A stretch of DNA of 64,000 bases from Litchfieldella rifensis (GTDB taxonomy: Bacteria > Pseudomonadota > Gammaproteobacteria > Pseudomonadales > Halomonadaceae). Where the stretch lies: NCBI RefSeq assembly GCF_042646605.1, contig NZ_JBHRUG010000009.1:62001-126000 (forward strand), read 5' to 3'. Both the position numbers and the translations under genes were made by a program. Positions 1-8,657 of the stretch are shown in pieces (positions within the stretch are counted from its first letter, which is position 1; every line of letters starts with the position of its first letter). The notes under the pieces are model-generated. The model did not search any database. It had not been told where the DNA came from and saw nothing but the letters and a program-made list of their open reading frames with translations.

Positions 1-782
1 AGCACGTCGAGGGCCTCGCGGGAGATGGCATGCTGCGGATCCGCCTCGTCGTCGCACCAACTCAAGGCGACCTCGCCCGGGGCGACGAAGCAGCACAGGT
101 TGTCCACATGGCCATCGGTCTCGTCGAGATGGCAGCCCCGTGGCAGCCAGATCACCTTCTCCACCCCTAGGTAGTCGGCGAGCACGCCTTCCATCTCGGT
201 CTTCGACAACTCCGGGTTGCGGTTGGGGTTGAGCAGGCACTCCTCGGTGGTGAGCAGGGTGCCTTCGCCGTCGACGTGGATGGCACCACCCTCCAGCACC
301 ACCGGAGCCTCGAAACGAGGAATGCCGAGCATTTCGGCGATCTTGGTGCGGATGCGCCGGTCCTTGTCCCAGGGAAAGTAGAGCCCGCCCTTGAGTCCGC
401 CCCAGGCGTTGAACTCCCAGTCGACCAGGGCCAGACGGCCATCCGGGTGGGTGAGGAAGGTCGGGCCAACATCGCGCATCCAGGCATCGTTGCTGGAGAG
501 TTCCACCACGCGCACATGGGCGGGCAACTGGTTGCGGGCATTCTCGTACTGCTCATCGTTGACGCCGACGAAGACGGTCTCGCTCTCGGCGATGGCAGTG
601 GCCACCGCCACAAACGCCTGCTGGGCCGGTTTGGCGCCATAGCGCCAAGTGTCCGGGCGTTGCGGCCACAGCATCCAGCAGGCCTCATGGGGGGCGAACT
701 CGGCGGGCATGCGAAAGCCCAGGCCCGCGGGGAGGATCGGCGTCGCTGCGGTCTTGTCGGGAGTGGTTGGCATCTGGGTCAT
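1..782 (-). CDS. aguA: Agmatine deiminase (C-terminus cut by window edge)
   Basis: Converts agmatine to N-carbamoylputrescine and ammonia in the arginine-to-putrescine route. The visible 260 residues read through the peptidyl-arginine-deiminase fold: an N-terminal EFAPHEACWMLWPQR stretch, SNDAWMRDVGPTF, LEGGAIHVDGEG, and GCHLDETDGHVDNL near residue 220, which carries the guanidine-binding and catalytic His/Asp positions of the family. The catalytic Cys near the C-terminus lies beyond base 1. The ATG at 782 is 8 bases after the stop of the NhaC-family gene, with a weak GAGA ribosome site. It probably shares a transcript with that transporter and the aminotransferase upstream. Family assignment is secure; a downstream aguB cannot be seen. 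Confidence 0.93.
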   Translation of the reverse strand, partial: MTQMPTTPDKTAATPILPAGLGFRMPAEFAPHEACWMLWPQRPDTWRYGAKPAQQAFVAVATAIAESETVFVGVNDEQYENARNQLPAHVRVVELSSNDAWMRDVGPTFLTHPDGRLALVDWEFNAWGGLKGGLYFPWDKDRRIRTKIAEMLGIPRFEAPVVLEGGAIHVDGEGTLLTTEECLLNPNRNPELSKTEMEGVLADYLGVEKVIWLPRGCHLDETDGHVDNLCCFVAPGEVALSWCDDEADPQHAISREALDV

Positions 783-790
783 GGCGATTC

Positions 791-2137
791 TCACAGGTGG
801 CCCACCACCAGAAATACACCAGTGGCGAGGGTGGCGGCAATCAGCACATAGGGGAGTTGGGTCAGGGCATGGGCCATCGGCGTGCAGCCGCTGCCCTGGG
901 CGGAAAGCACGGTGGAGTCGCCGTAGAAGCAGGCGTGGCTGCCGAAGGAGCTGGCCGAGATCAGCGCACCGATCACCAGCGGCATGTGGGCGTCGACGCT
1001 GGCGGCCAGCGGCAGCACGATGGGCATGGCCACGGCGAACAGCCCCCAGAACGAGCCGGTAGCGAAGGCCAGGAAGGCCATGGTGATGAACACCACCGCC
1101 GGCAGCATGCCGGCGGTCATCAGCGGCTGCACGGTCGCGATCACATAGTCGGTCAGGCCCAGTACGTCGTTGACTTCCTTGAGGGTGAAGCCGGCGACCA
1201 GGGTGCCCAGCGGCATGATCATCGCCTTGAAGCCTTCCAGCGCGGTGTCGAAGGTGTCGTGGAAGCTCAGCAGGCGCTGGGCGAAGATCAGCACCAGGGT
1301 CACGCCGAGTGCCACGATCACCCCGCGCAGGATGTCGATCTCGAAGTACCAGGTGAAGAAGATCAGCGTGGCGATGGGTAACAGGAAGTTGAGCAGGTGC
1401 GGTCGGCGCTTGCCGGACTCCTCGACCTCCAGGGCATTGTCGTCGACGCCTGCGGGCATCAGTTGGCCGTTCGCGGCGCGCCGCTCGGCGCTCTTCATCG
1501 GTCCGATGGCCGGAATCACGCCCAGCGCCACCAGCGGCACGATGGCGGCAGCGATCCAGGCGTAGAACATGAAGGGAATCGCTTCGATATACAGGCTCAT
1601 GCCGCTGGCGGCGACGTCGTTGTCCTCCAGCAGACCGGCGAAGAACACCGCCCAGGTGGAGAAGGGCACCAGGATGCAGATCGGTGCCGCGGTGGAGTCG
1701 ACCACGTAGGCGAGCATCTCGCGCGAGACCTTGAAGCGGTCGGTGATCTTCTTCATCGAGGCGCTGATGGTCAGCGCATTGAGGTAGTCGTCGACGAAGA
1801 TCACCAGGCCCAGCAGCCAGGTGGTCAGCAGGCTTTGGGCCCGGCTATGCACGCGCCGGGTTACCACATCGCCGAAGGTCAGCACGCCGCCGGTCTTGAC
1901 CAGCAGGGCGATCAGGCTGCCGAACAGGCCACAGACCAGGACGATCCAGGTCACGGTGTCGTCGCCGAGGACATCGAGCAGGATATTGGAGCCTTGGGTC
2001 ACCACCGTGGTGGGGTCGATCATCAGCAGGCCGACCAGGGTGCCGGCCAGCAGGGATTCGATGGTGCGGCGGGTGATGATCGCCATGCCCAGCACCACCA
2101 GGGTGGGGAACAGGCTCCAGAGTCCGAAGGTTTCCAT
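791..2137 (-). CDS. NhaC-family Na+/H+ antiporter-like transporter
   Basis: A 448-residue integral inner-membrane protein with about ten hydrophobic segments, starting METFGLWSLFPTLVVLG. It has the repeat architecture of the NhaC/ArsB-NhaD ion transporter superfamily, including VDDYLNALTISASMKKITDRFKVSREMLAYVVDSTAAPICILVPFSTWAVF-like central motifs around residues 115-165 and a C-terminal FGSHACFYGDSTVLSAQGSGC segment. It sits between an aminotransferase (42 bases upstream) and aguA (8 bases downstream), so it may carry an organic amine or amino acid in exchange for H+ or Na+ rather than serve pH homeostasis. A second, more typical NhaC lies at 41397-42932. The ribosome site AAAAGAGA precedes the ATG. 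Substrate is inferred, not shown. Confidence 0.85.
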   Translation of the reverse strand: METFGLWSLFPTLVVLGMAIITRRTIESLLAGTLVGLLMIDPTTVVTQGSNILLDVLGDDTVTWIVLVCGLFGSLIALLVKTGGVLTFGDVVTRRVHSRAQSLLTTWLLGLVIFVDDYLNALTISASMKKITDRFKVSREMLAYVVDSTAAPICILVPFSTWAVFFAGLLEDNDVAASGMSLYIEAIPFMFYAWIAAAIVPLVALGVIPAIGPMKSAERRAANGQLMPAGVDDNALEVEESGKRRPHLLNFLLPIATLIFFTWYFEIDILRGVIVALGVTLVLIFAQRLLSFHDTFDTALEGFKAMIMPLGTLVAGFTLKEVNDVLGLTDYVIATVQPLMTAGMLPAVVFITMAFLAFATGSFWGLFAVAMPIVLPLAASVDAHMPLVIGALISASSFGSHACFYGDSTVLSAQGSGCTPMAHALTQLPYVLIAATLATGVFLVVGHL

Positions 2138-2179
2138 TGAGCGTCTCTTTTGTCGTTGTGATGACGGCGGATTGCGGGG

Positions 2180-3595
2180 TTACAGGTAGCCGTCGGCCTC
2201 GAGCGAGGCGGTGGCGGCGGTGAAGGCCCGGTCGAGAATCGCGACCACGCGGTCGACCACGGCGCGGTCCCAGATCAGCGGCGGCGAGACGATGTTCAGG
2301 TGACCCACCGGGCGGATGATCAGGCCGCGCTGCTGCGCCTCGAAGGCCACTCGGTCGCCGACTCGGGCCTCCACCGGCAGCAGCTCCCGGGTCGTCTTGT
2401 CGGCGACGTTCTCGATGCACAGCATGAAATGGCTGCCACGGATATCGCCGATGGTCGCGTGGTGCGCCAGGGTCTTGAGCTGGCTTTCCAGGTAGGGCCC
2501 CACCTCGCGGACGTTGGCGCAGATCGCCTCGCGTTCGATGATCTCGATGTTCTTCAAGGCCGCGGCACAGCTCACCGGATGCCCGGAGTAGGTGAAGCCA
2601 GTGCTCAGCACGCCGCCTGGCCCCTGGGGGGTGGACAGCACCTCATAGAGTTCGTCGGAGAGCAGCGTGGCGCCCAGGGGCGCATAGCCCGACGACAGCC
2701 CCTTGGCGACGTTGATGATGTCCGGCTGGGTGTCGAACACCGCGTCGGAGGCGAAGAAGTGCCCCAGGCGGCCGAAGCCGGTGACCACCTCGTCGGCGAT
2801 ATACAGGATGTCGTGGGCGCGGCACACGGCCTGCATGCGGGCATGATAGCCCTTGGGTGCCATCAACACGCCACCGGCCCCCATGATCGGTTCGGCGATG
2901 AAGGCGGCGATATTGTCGGCGCCGAGTCGCCCGATGGTCTCCTCCAACTCTTCGACCAGGCGGTCACAGTATTCGGCTTCGCTCACGCCCTCGGGGCGGC
3001 GATAGCAGTTGGCCTCGCTGAGGTGGGTGACCAGGTGATCGAGGGTGTCGAAGTCCCAGTTGTTGCTCTCGATACCGGTCAGGCTGGCGGCCAGATAGGT
3101 GGTGCCGTGGTAGGCATTCTTGCGCGACAGGATACGCTTCTTGGTCGGCTTGCCCAGGCGGTTGAAGTAGTAGTGCACCAGGCGGACGGTAGCATCGTTG
3201 GCGGCCGAGCCACCGCAGCTGTAGAACACATGGTTGAGGTGTGCCGGTGCCAGCTCGGCGAGCTTGGCGGCGAGTTCGGCGGCCGGCGCGTTGGAGAGGT
3301 TGTTGAAGGTCGAGAAGTAGGCCATGCGCGTGGCCTGCTCGGCCATGGCCGCGCCGATCTCCGCTCGACCGTGGCCGACGTTGACGCACCACAGCCCGGC
3401 GATGCCGTCGATGAAGCGATTCCCGTGCGAGTCTGTTACGTAAATTCCCTCACTGTCGGTGATCAGGTCGCAGCCCTGATCGTGGAAGACGCTGAAGTCG
3501 GTGAAGGGATGGATGAAGTGATCCTTGTCCTTCCGCCACAGGTCTTGTGGGTCGTAGGCCCGGGACTGCTCGAGGGTATCGTTGAGGGTGGTCAT
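2180..3595 (-). CDS. Class III PLP-dependent aminotransferase (diamine/omega-amino acid:pyruvate type)
   Basis: A 471-residue fold-type I aminotransferase. The N-terminal HPFTDF and GLWCVNVGHGR motifs are typical of omega-amino acid:pyruvate and putrescine:pyruvate (SpuC-like) enzymes. The PLP phosphate/ring contacts are visible in SCGGSAANDATVR (about 126-138) and YIADEVVTGFGR (Asp268), and the Schiff-base lysine is Lys298 in NVAKGLSSGYAPLG. Start chosen at the ATG at 3595 with an AGAGG site; an upstream in-frame start adds 21 residues but lacks such a site. Next to aguA, the natural suggestion is putrescine or a related amine as donor, but beta-alanine or taurine-type donors cannot be excluded from sequence. 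Divergent from the M20 hydrolase across 139 bases. Confidence 0.88.
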   Translation of the reverse strand: MTTLNDTLEQSRAYDPQDLWRKDKDHFIHPFTDFSVFHDQGCDLITDSEGIYVTDSHGNRFIDGIAGLWCVNVGHGRAEIGAAMAEQATRMAYFSTFNNLSNAPAAELAAKLAELAPAHLNHVFYSCGGSAANDATVRLVHYYFNRLGKPTKKRILSRKNAYHGTTYLAASLTGIESNNWDFDTLDHLVTHLSEANCYRRPEGVSEAEYCDRLVEELEETIGRLGADNIAAFIAEPIMGAGGVLMAPKGYHARMQAVCRAHDILYIADEVVTGFGRLGHFFASDAVFDTQPDIINVAKGLSSGYAPLGATLLSDELYEVLSTPQGPGGVLSTGFTYSGHPVSCAAALKNIEIIEREAICANVREVGPYLESQLKTLAHHATIGDIRGSHFMLCIENVADKTTRELLPVEARVGDRVAFEAQQRGLIIRPVGHLNIVSPPLIWDRAVVDRVVAILDRAFTAATASLEADGYL

Positions 3596-3734
3596 CTGCT
3601 CGGCCTCTTGTTGTGTGGATGGGAAGCAGGCTAGCGAGACCCGAGTGACCGGTAACATATCCCGATTGGGGTATATCGCCGCATGAATGCCGTGTCTAAG
3701 CTCGTCTCATGAGTGAGCGACGGGAGGAACAACA

Positions 3735-4976
3735 ATGACAGTGACCATCGACGGTCAGCGGTTGTGGGAATCGCTGATGGCCATGGCCGAGATCGGCCCT
3801 ACCGAGAACGGCGGCAGTTGCCGCCTGGCGTTGAGCGAGGAGGATGCCGCCGGTCGGCGGCTATTGATTGACTGGTGCGAGGCGATCGGTTGTTCGGTGA
3901 GGGTGGACCGGGTCGGCAACCTGTTTATTCGCCGCCCCGGCACGCTCGATGACCTGGATCCGGTGGCGACCGGCAGCCATCTGGATACCCAGCCCCGGGG
4001 CGGCCGCTTCGACGGCATTCTCGGCGTGCTGGCCGGCCTCGAAGTGTTCCGCACCCTGCATGATCGGGGTATCGTCACCGAGCGGCCCCTGGAGCTGGTG
4101 GTGTGGACCAACGAGGAAGGTTGCCGCTTCACTCCGGCGATGGTCGCCTCGGGCACCTATGCCGGCGAATTCAGCGTCGAGTCGACCCTGGCACGTCGCG
4201 ACCGTGATGGCGTGACCTTGGGCCAGGCGCTGGAAGCGACCGGCTTCGCCGGGGAGCTGCCGGTGGGGGAGCCGCGCTTTTCCAGCTTCTTCGAGTTGCA
4301 TATCGAGCAGGGCCCGGTACTGGAAGAGGAAGGCGAGAGCATCGGCGTGGTCACCGGAGTGCAGGGCATGCGTTGGTTCGACGTGATCTTCCGCGGACAG
4401 GCCGCTCACGCCGGCCCCACGCCGATGCGTTATCGCCACGACGCCCTGGCGGCCTGTTCACGCCTGATCGACCGGCTGCAGGCGCATGCCCTGGCGGACG
4501 AGAGTGGCGCGACCAAGGTCACCTGCAGTTGCCTGGAGATCGAAAGTGCCTCGCGCAACGTGGTTCCCGGTGAGGTCCGCCTCACCGTCGACCTGCGCCA
4601 TGTGGTGGAAAGCGAACTCGATGCGCTGGAAGGCCGGTTCGAACGCGAGCTGGCCGCCGCCGGTGAGGCCTTCAATGTCGAGACTTCCCATAAGCGGATC
4701 TGGAAATCGCCGGTGGTGCATTTCAACAACGGCTGCATCGAGGCGGTGGAAACCGCAGTCCGCGCCCAAGGCGTGACCTATCGCAGGATGATGAGCGGTG
4801 CCGGCCATGACGCCGTTTATGTCTCGCGCGTCGCCCCGACCGCGATGATCTTCATCCCCTGCCGTGATGGCATCAGCCACAACGAAGCCGAATACGCCAC
4901 GCCGGAGCACTGTGCCCTGGGTTGTCAGGTATTGCTGGAGGCCATGCTCGAGAAAGCCGGCGTGGCCAGGACATGA
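3735..4976 (+). CDS. M20-family Zn-dependent amidohydrolase (N-carbamoyl-amino acid hydrolase / allantoate amidohydrolase type)
   Basis: A 413-residue binuclear-metal hydrolase of the hydantoinase/carbamoylase subgroup. Metal-ligand motifs are present in order: GSHLDTQPRGGRFDG (His and Asp, about 79-93), WTNEEGCRF (Glu-Glu, about 123), FELHIEQGPVLE (His, about 188) and the C-terminal SGAGHDA plus GISHNEAEY. The dimerisation domain begins near RWFDVIFRGQAAHAGPTPMRYR. It would cleave a carbamoyl amide (ureido acid, allantoate or similar) to amine, CO2 and NH3. It is divergent from the aminotransferase/NhaC/aguA operon, suggesting shared regulation. Whether it acts on N-carbamoylputrescine is speculative; known AguB enzymes are nitrilase-type. 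ATG follows GGGAGGAAC at 3721-3729. Confidence 0.88.
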   Translation: MTVTIDGQRLWESLMAMAEIGPTENGGSCRLALSEEDAAGRRLLIDWCEAIGCSVRVDRVGNLFIRRPGTLDDLDPVATGSHLDTQPRGGRFDGILGVLAGLEVFRTLHDRGIVTERPLELVVWTNEEGCRFTPAMVASGTYAGEFSVESTLARRDRDGVTLGQALEATGFAGELPVGEPRFSSFFELHIEQGPVLEEEGESIGVVTGVQGMRWFDVIFRGQAAHAGPTPMRYRHDALAACSRLIDRLQAHALADESGATKVTCSCLEIESASRNVVPGEVRLTVDLRHVVESELDALEGRFERELAAAGEAFNVETSHKRIWKSPVVHFNNGCIEAVETAVRAQGVTYRRMMSGAGHDAVYVSRVAPTAMIFIPCRDGISHNEAEYATPEHCALGCQVLLEAMLEKAGVART

Positions 4977-5178
4977 CGCTCTCATGCGTTCATTCGATTC
5001 GATGAGCCGCGCTATCGTTCGAAATGATGAGAAAAAACAGCCTTGGTTTAATGATGAATAGGTTTCCGAGACGCTTCCGGTCAAGTCCATGCCCGCTAGA
5101 CTACGATGGTGAGAAGGGAACAAGGCATCGTCCAGGGAAGGTATTCCTCTGCCGACAATAATAAGGGGGACTGCGGTC

Positions 5179-5811
5179 ATGGCACAGGCAAACTGGCGTC
5201 TTGAAGGTCGTTGGCTCAAGAACTGTAACTGCGCATTTGGTTGTCCTTGCGATTTCAATGCCCCCCCGAGCCACGGAGAATGTTGGGGATTTCTGGGCAT
5301 GCAGATCGACTCCGGGTTTTTCGAGGATACCCGCCTGGATGGTCTGGGATTCTATGTCGTCGTGCATTTCCCGGGGCCGCTTCACGAAGGCAATGGCGAG
5401 GCGCAGCCGCTCATCGATGAGGGGGCCAGCCCCGAACAACGTGAAGCGTTGTTCGCCATCATGTCGGGGGAACACTCGGACGAGGGCACGCTGTTCAACA
5501 TCTTCAGCCTGATCGTGACCAAGATGCACGATCCCATCTTCGCCCCGATCACGGTCGAGTTCGACCAGGAGGCGAGGACGGCACGTCTGGATATTCCCGG
5601 GGCACTTCAAAGCGATGTGGAGCCGATCAAGAACCCGGTGACCGGTGCGCCGCACCGGATACGGGTCGTGATGCCCGAAGGGTTCGAGCATAACGAAGGC
5701 GAAGTCGCCGCGGCGAATATCCAGAGTAGCGGTGCCATCTCGTTCTCCACCACAGGCTCGCACAGCACCTTGGCGCATGTGGTGCAGACACCGCAGGGGG
5801 TGGCCGCGTAA
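5179..5811 (+). CDS. DUF1326 domain protein
   Basis: A 210-residue soluble protein of unknown function matching the DUF1326 family across its whole length. The N-terminal ENCNC/CPC-like signature is seen as LKNCNCAFGCPCDFNAPPSHGEC (Cys at about 15, 17, 21, 23), followed by a GFYVVVHFPGPLHEGNG strand and a C-terminal NPVTGAPHRIRVVMPEGFEHNEGEVA block. The clustered cysteines suggest metal or redox chemistry, but no reaction is known to me. The ATG has a strong AAGGGGGA site. It is followed 18 bases later by a DUF2182 membrane protein, a pairing seen in many proteobacteria. A paralogue is encoded at 31281-31922. Confidence 0.9.
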   Translation: MAQANWRLEGRWLKNCNCAFGCPCDFNAPPSHGECWGFLGMQIDSGFFEDTRLDGLGFYVVVHFPGPLHEGNGEAQPLIDEGASPEQREALFAIMSGEHSDEGTLFNIFSLIVTKMHDPIFAPITVEFDQEARTARLDIPGALQSDVEPIKNPVTGAPHRIRVVMPEGFEHNEGEVAAANIQSSGAISFSTTGSHSTLAHVVQTPQGVAA

Positions 5812-5829
5812 GAGAACCATGTCCTCGTA

Positions 5830-6612
5830 ATGAACTCCGCGACGATGGAAGACTTGCTGCGACGCGACCGGCAACTCGTGATGGGTGGGCTGGTCGCCGT
5901 CATTGCCTTGTGCTGGGGTTATCTGTTCGTGGAAGCGGCGTCGATGGCGCAGATGGGCGCCATGCTGAAGCCCATGAGCTCGGATCCCTGGACACTGGGC
6001 GAAGCGAGCCTGGTGCTGGTCATGTGGGTGGTGATGATGACGGCGATGATGCTGCCCAGCGCCACCCCGATGATCCTGCTTCATACCACCATCTCGCGCA
6101 ATCGACAGGCGCGGGGGCAGCGGGCCGTGGCCTCGGGGATCTTCGCATCGGGCTATCTCGTGGTGTGGTTGGCCTTCAGTCTGCTGGCTGTGGTGCTGCA
6201 GTACGGTCTGGAGCGAGCCGCGTTGCTCTCGCCGATGATGACGATGACCAGCTTGGTGGCGGCTGGCGTGGTGTTGATAGGCGCGGGAATCTATCAATGG
6301 ACGCCACTGAAAGATGCTTGCCTACGACACTGTCGCTCGCCTCTGGATTTCGTGTTGACGCATTGGCGCGAAGGGCGCTGGGGCGCTTTCATGATGGGGC
6401 TTCGACACGGTGTGTACTGCGTCGGTTGTTGCTGGGTATTGATGCTGCTGCTGTTCGTCGGTGGTGTCATGAACCTGCTGTGGATCGCCGGCCTGGCCCT
6501 GTGGGTGCTGGTCGAAAAGCTGGCCCCAGCCGGACATTGGCTGGGACGCGGCATGGGGATGGTGTTGATTGGCTGGGGTATTGCCACGCTGACGGTGGCG
6601 CTCCCCTGGTGA
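5830..6612 (+). CDS. DUF2182 multi-pass membrane protein
   Basis: A 260-residue inner-membrane protein with about six to seven hydrophobic segments. Features typical of DUF2182 (predicted metal-binding membrane protein) are WVVMMTAMMLPSATPM (about 69-85) and the late MMGLRHGVYCVGCCWVLM segment with His and three Cys, then an amphipathic EKLAPAGHW loop. The Met/His/Cys-rich membrane faces suggest a transition metal, most plausibly copper, but this is inference. It lies directly downstream of the DUF1326 gene and is probably co-transcribed with it. The start is uncertain: the ATG at 5830 has only a distant GAGAA, and an alternative ATG is at 5845. Confidence 0.87.
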   Translation: MNSATMEDLLRRDRQLVMGGLVAVIALCWGYLFVEAASMAQMGAMLKPMSSDPWTLGEASLVLVMWVVMMTAMMLPSATPMILLHTTISRNRQARGQRAVASGIFASGYLVVWLAFSLLAVVLQYGLERAALLSPMMTMTSLVAAGVVLIGAGIYQWTPLKDACLRHCRSPLDFVLTHWREGRWGAFMMGLRHGVYCVGCCWVLMLLLFVGGVMNLLWIAGLALWVLVEKLAPAGHWLGRGMGMVLIGWGIATLTVALPW

Positions 6613-6624
6613 GACCCCGAGGCT

Positions 6625-7902
6625 CTATGGCTGACAGATCACGCAGTTGCGACCGTCACTCTTGGCCTGGTAAAGGCGCCGATCCGCGGTTTCCAGCAAC
6701 TGGTCGGGGGTGGCGCCTTGCTTGTTTGGCGTCGCACTGGCTACGCCGATGCTCAGGCTGATGCAATCGTGTGTGTCGGAAAAGGCATGGGGTATAGCCA
6801 GATCCAGAACGGCTGCGTGGATTCTGCGTGCCACGGCTAGTGCGCCATGGAGGTCGGTATCGGGCAAAACACAGACGAATTCTTCGCCGCCGTAACGCGC
6901 CACCAGATCGGAAGCCCGAGATACCGTCTGAGTGAGGGCTCGGGCCACATCGCGCAGACAATCGTCTCCCATGACGTGACCATAGTTGTCGTTGAAGGCC
7001 TTGAAGTTATCGATGTCCATGAACAGGATCGACAGTTCTTGACCCGAGCGTCGGGCGCGGCACCACTCCTCGGCAAGAAAGGCATCGAAGCGGCGCCGGT
7101 TGGCAATGCCCGTCAGCCCGTCGATGGTGGATATCTGGTGCAGGTGGTCACGTTGGTTCAGGCCTCGCTGGAAGGCATTCAACAGATCGTCCAGACCCTC
7201 CACCAGATGGCCCAGTTCATCGTTGGCATGGTGTTTGAGTCGGGGCTTTGGCCAGCTTCCCGGCCGTTGTGGGTCGACCTCCGAGATGGCCGCATGCACC
7301 TTGAGCAAGGGGCGCGTTATCAGGAAATAGAACACCATCACGACCAGGGCGGCAATCGCCAGGGCTTTCACCACACTCAGCGTGAAGATGAGCAGGCCCC
7401 GTTCGAGGAAGGAGCGGCCAAGACTGTCGAGTGCTAGTGTCAGCTCGATTTCCCCCACTGGCTCGGGAGGTATGCCGCTGCCCATCTCGTACTCGAGAGT
7501 GCCGGCATAGTGGATGATATCGCCGAATAACGCGTTCGAGAGCCAGCCGGCCCCAGTGTCACGCTGCAGTTCGCGTCGGGCCATGGTGCGGCCGAAATCA
7601 TCGCGCAGTTCTACCCGCTTCACGTCACCGCCTTCGAACAGACCATCCGCCACTTGCTGCGCCAGGTCCGGATTGAGCTGAAAGGCTGCTTCGGCCGCGG
7701 TACCGTCCACCAGCTCGAGCAGCTTTCGCGTCTGCACCTGCACTTCTTCTCGCATGATGCGCACGTCTGTCGTCAGCTCGGCCATGCCGGCGAGAATGCT
7801 CAGCAGCACGGCGATGATCAGGGTCAACACTGCCTGTTTGGCGGTAATGCCTCGCCAGCGCGAGATACCCTTGCGCCGGCCCGTCGGAACGAAATCGCTC
7901 AT
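6625..7902 (-). CDS. Membrane diguanylate cyclase with periplasmic sensor region and HAMP-like segment
   Basis: A 425-residue c-di-GMP synthase. An N-terminal membrane helix (about 23-40) and a second (about 170-195) bracket a periplasmic region of about 130 residues; a HAMP-like linker follows, then a GGDEF domain from about 255. The active site is GGEEF at 338-342, and RASD five residues earlier is an intact RxxD product-inhibition site. The ATG at 7902 overlaps the stop of the preceding solute-binding protein gene (ATGA), with GGGAG upstream, so it is translationally coupled. The operon suggests that the two upstream periplasmic binding proteins feed ligand information to its periplasmic domain. 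Catalytic assignment is firm; the ligand is unknown. Confidence 0.93.
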   Translation of the reverse strand: MSDFVPTGRRKGISRWRGITAKQAVLTLIIAVLLSILAGMAELTTDVRIMREEVQVQTRKLLELVDGTAAEAAFQLNPDLAQQVADGLFEGGDVKRVELRDDFGRTMARRELQRDTGAGWLSNALFGDIIHYAGTLEYEMGSGIPPEPVGEIELTLALDSLGRSFLERGLLIFTLSVVKALAIAALVVMVFYFLITRPLLKVHAAISEVDPQRPGSWPKPRLKHHANDELGHLVEGLDDLLNAFQRGLNQRDHLHQISTIDGLTGIANRRRFDAFLAEEWCRARRSGQELSILFMDIDNFKAFNDNYGHVMGDDCLRDVARALTQTVSRASDLVARYGGEEFVCVLPDTDLHGALAVARRIHAAVLDLAIPHAFSDTHDCISLSIGVASATPNKQGATPDQLLETADRRLYQAKSDGRNCVICQP

Positions 7903-8657
7903 GGCTCCCGCTCCCACTGCTTCAGCACACGCTCGCGAATGCGTTCGTACTGGCCTTCGCTACGTAGCGTATCCAGCGATGTTTGAAGACGCGACAATAT
8001 GGATTCAGGCACTGAGAGGTGGCAGGCGAGGTACATTTCCGCGTGGTTGAAAGTGAATAGTCGCTCTATCGATACCCCGGCCTCGGTGGCGATGTGACGG
8101 GCAACCGTTTCACTGCTGACCCAGACGTCGATCAGACCGGCCTCCAGGCGTGAGATATTCTCCCGGTCGGCGGCGGTGACCAATATCGGCACACCGCTAT
8201 CCTCGACGAAACGACCCACGGCATCTTCCCGGAAGCTGCCGACGCGCAGGTTTTCCAGTTCGCTTAGACGGCTTGCCTGGATATCGCTGTCGGTCAAGGC
8301 AAAGGCGGCCCAGTCGGTCACGACAAGTGGTCCGACCCACTGAAAAAGGGATTCGCGCTCCGGTGTTCGGGCCGTGGAAAAAACGCAGTGGTGCTCACGA
8401 AGCTGCGCTTCGGTATAGGCCCTTGCCCAAGGCAAGAGACGAAAGGTGGCCGAGAGGTTTGCCTCGTCCAATGCCGCTTCGAGGAGGCGCGTGGAAAAGC
8501 CGTCGATATTGCCGGCCGAGTTGACGAAATTGAATGGCGGGTACTCTTCGGTATTGAAGATCAGTGTCCCGGCTTGGGAGAAAGGGGATAGCAGAAGCAG
8601 GGGGATGACCATGAGCGGTGCCAGTCGTTGACCGATCCTTGCCGTCTTTTTCTTCAT
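7899..8657 (-). CDS. Periplasmic solute-binding protein, SBP_bac_3 family (second of two)
   Basis: A 252-residue protein with a cleavable-looking signal peptide (basic start, hydrophobic LAPLMVIPLLLLSPF core, cut after SQA about residue 29) and the type II periplasmic-binding fold of amino acid/polar solute receptors. The start of the mature domain, NTEEYPPFNFVNSAGNIDGFSTRLL, is characteristic. It overlaps both neighbours by 4 bases: the paralogue upstream and the diguanylate cyclase downstream. No ABC permease or ATPase is adjacent, so it more likely acts as a sensory co-receptor than as a transport component. Similar proteins occur in Pseudomonas and Vibrio without transporters. Ligand not predictable. 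Confidence 0.88.
   Translation of the reverse strand: MKKKTARIGQRLAPLMVIPLLLLSPFSQAGTLIFNTEEYPPFNFVNSAGNIDGFSTRLLEAALDEANLSATFRLLPWARAYTEAQLREHHCVFSTARTPERESLFQWVGPLVVTDWAAFALTDSDIQASRLSELENLRVGSFREDAVGRFVEDSGVPILVTAADRENISRLEAGLIDVWVSSETVARHIATEAGVSIERLFTFNHAEMYLACHLSVPESILSRLQTSLDTLRSEGQYERIRERVLKQWEREP

Noticed and set aside
4984..5061. Tiny frame of 25 codons after the M20 hydrolase
   Set aside because: No ribosome site and no conservation signal; most likely chance.
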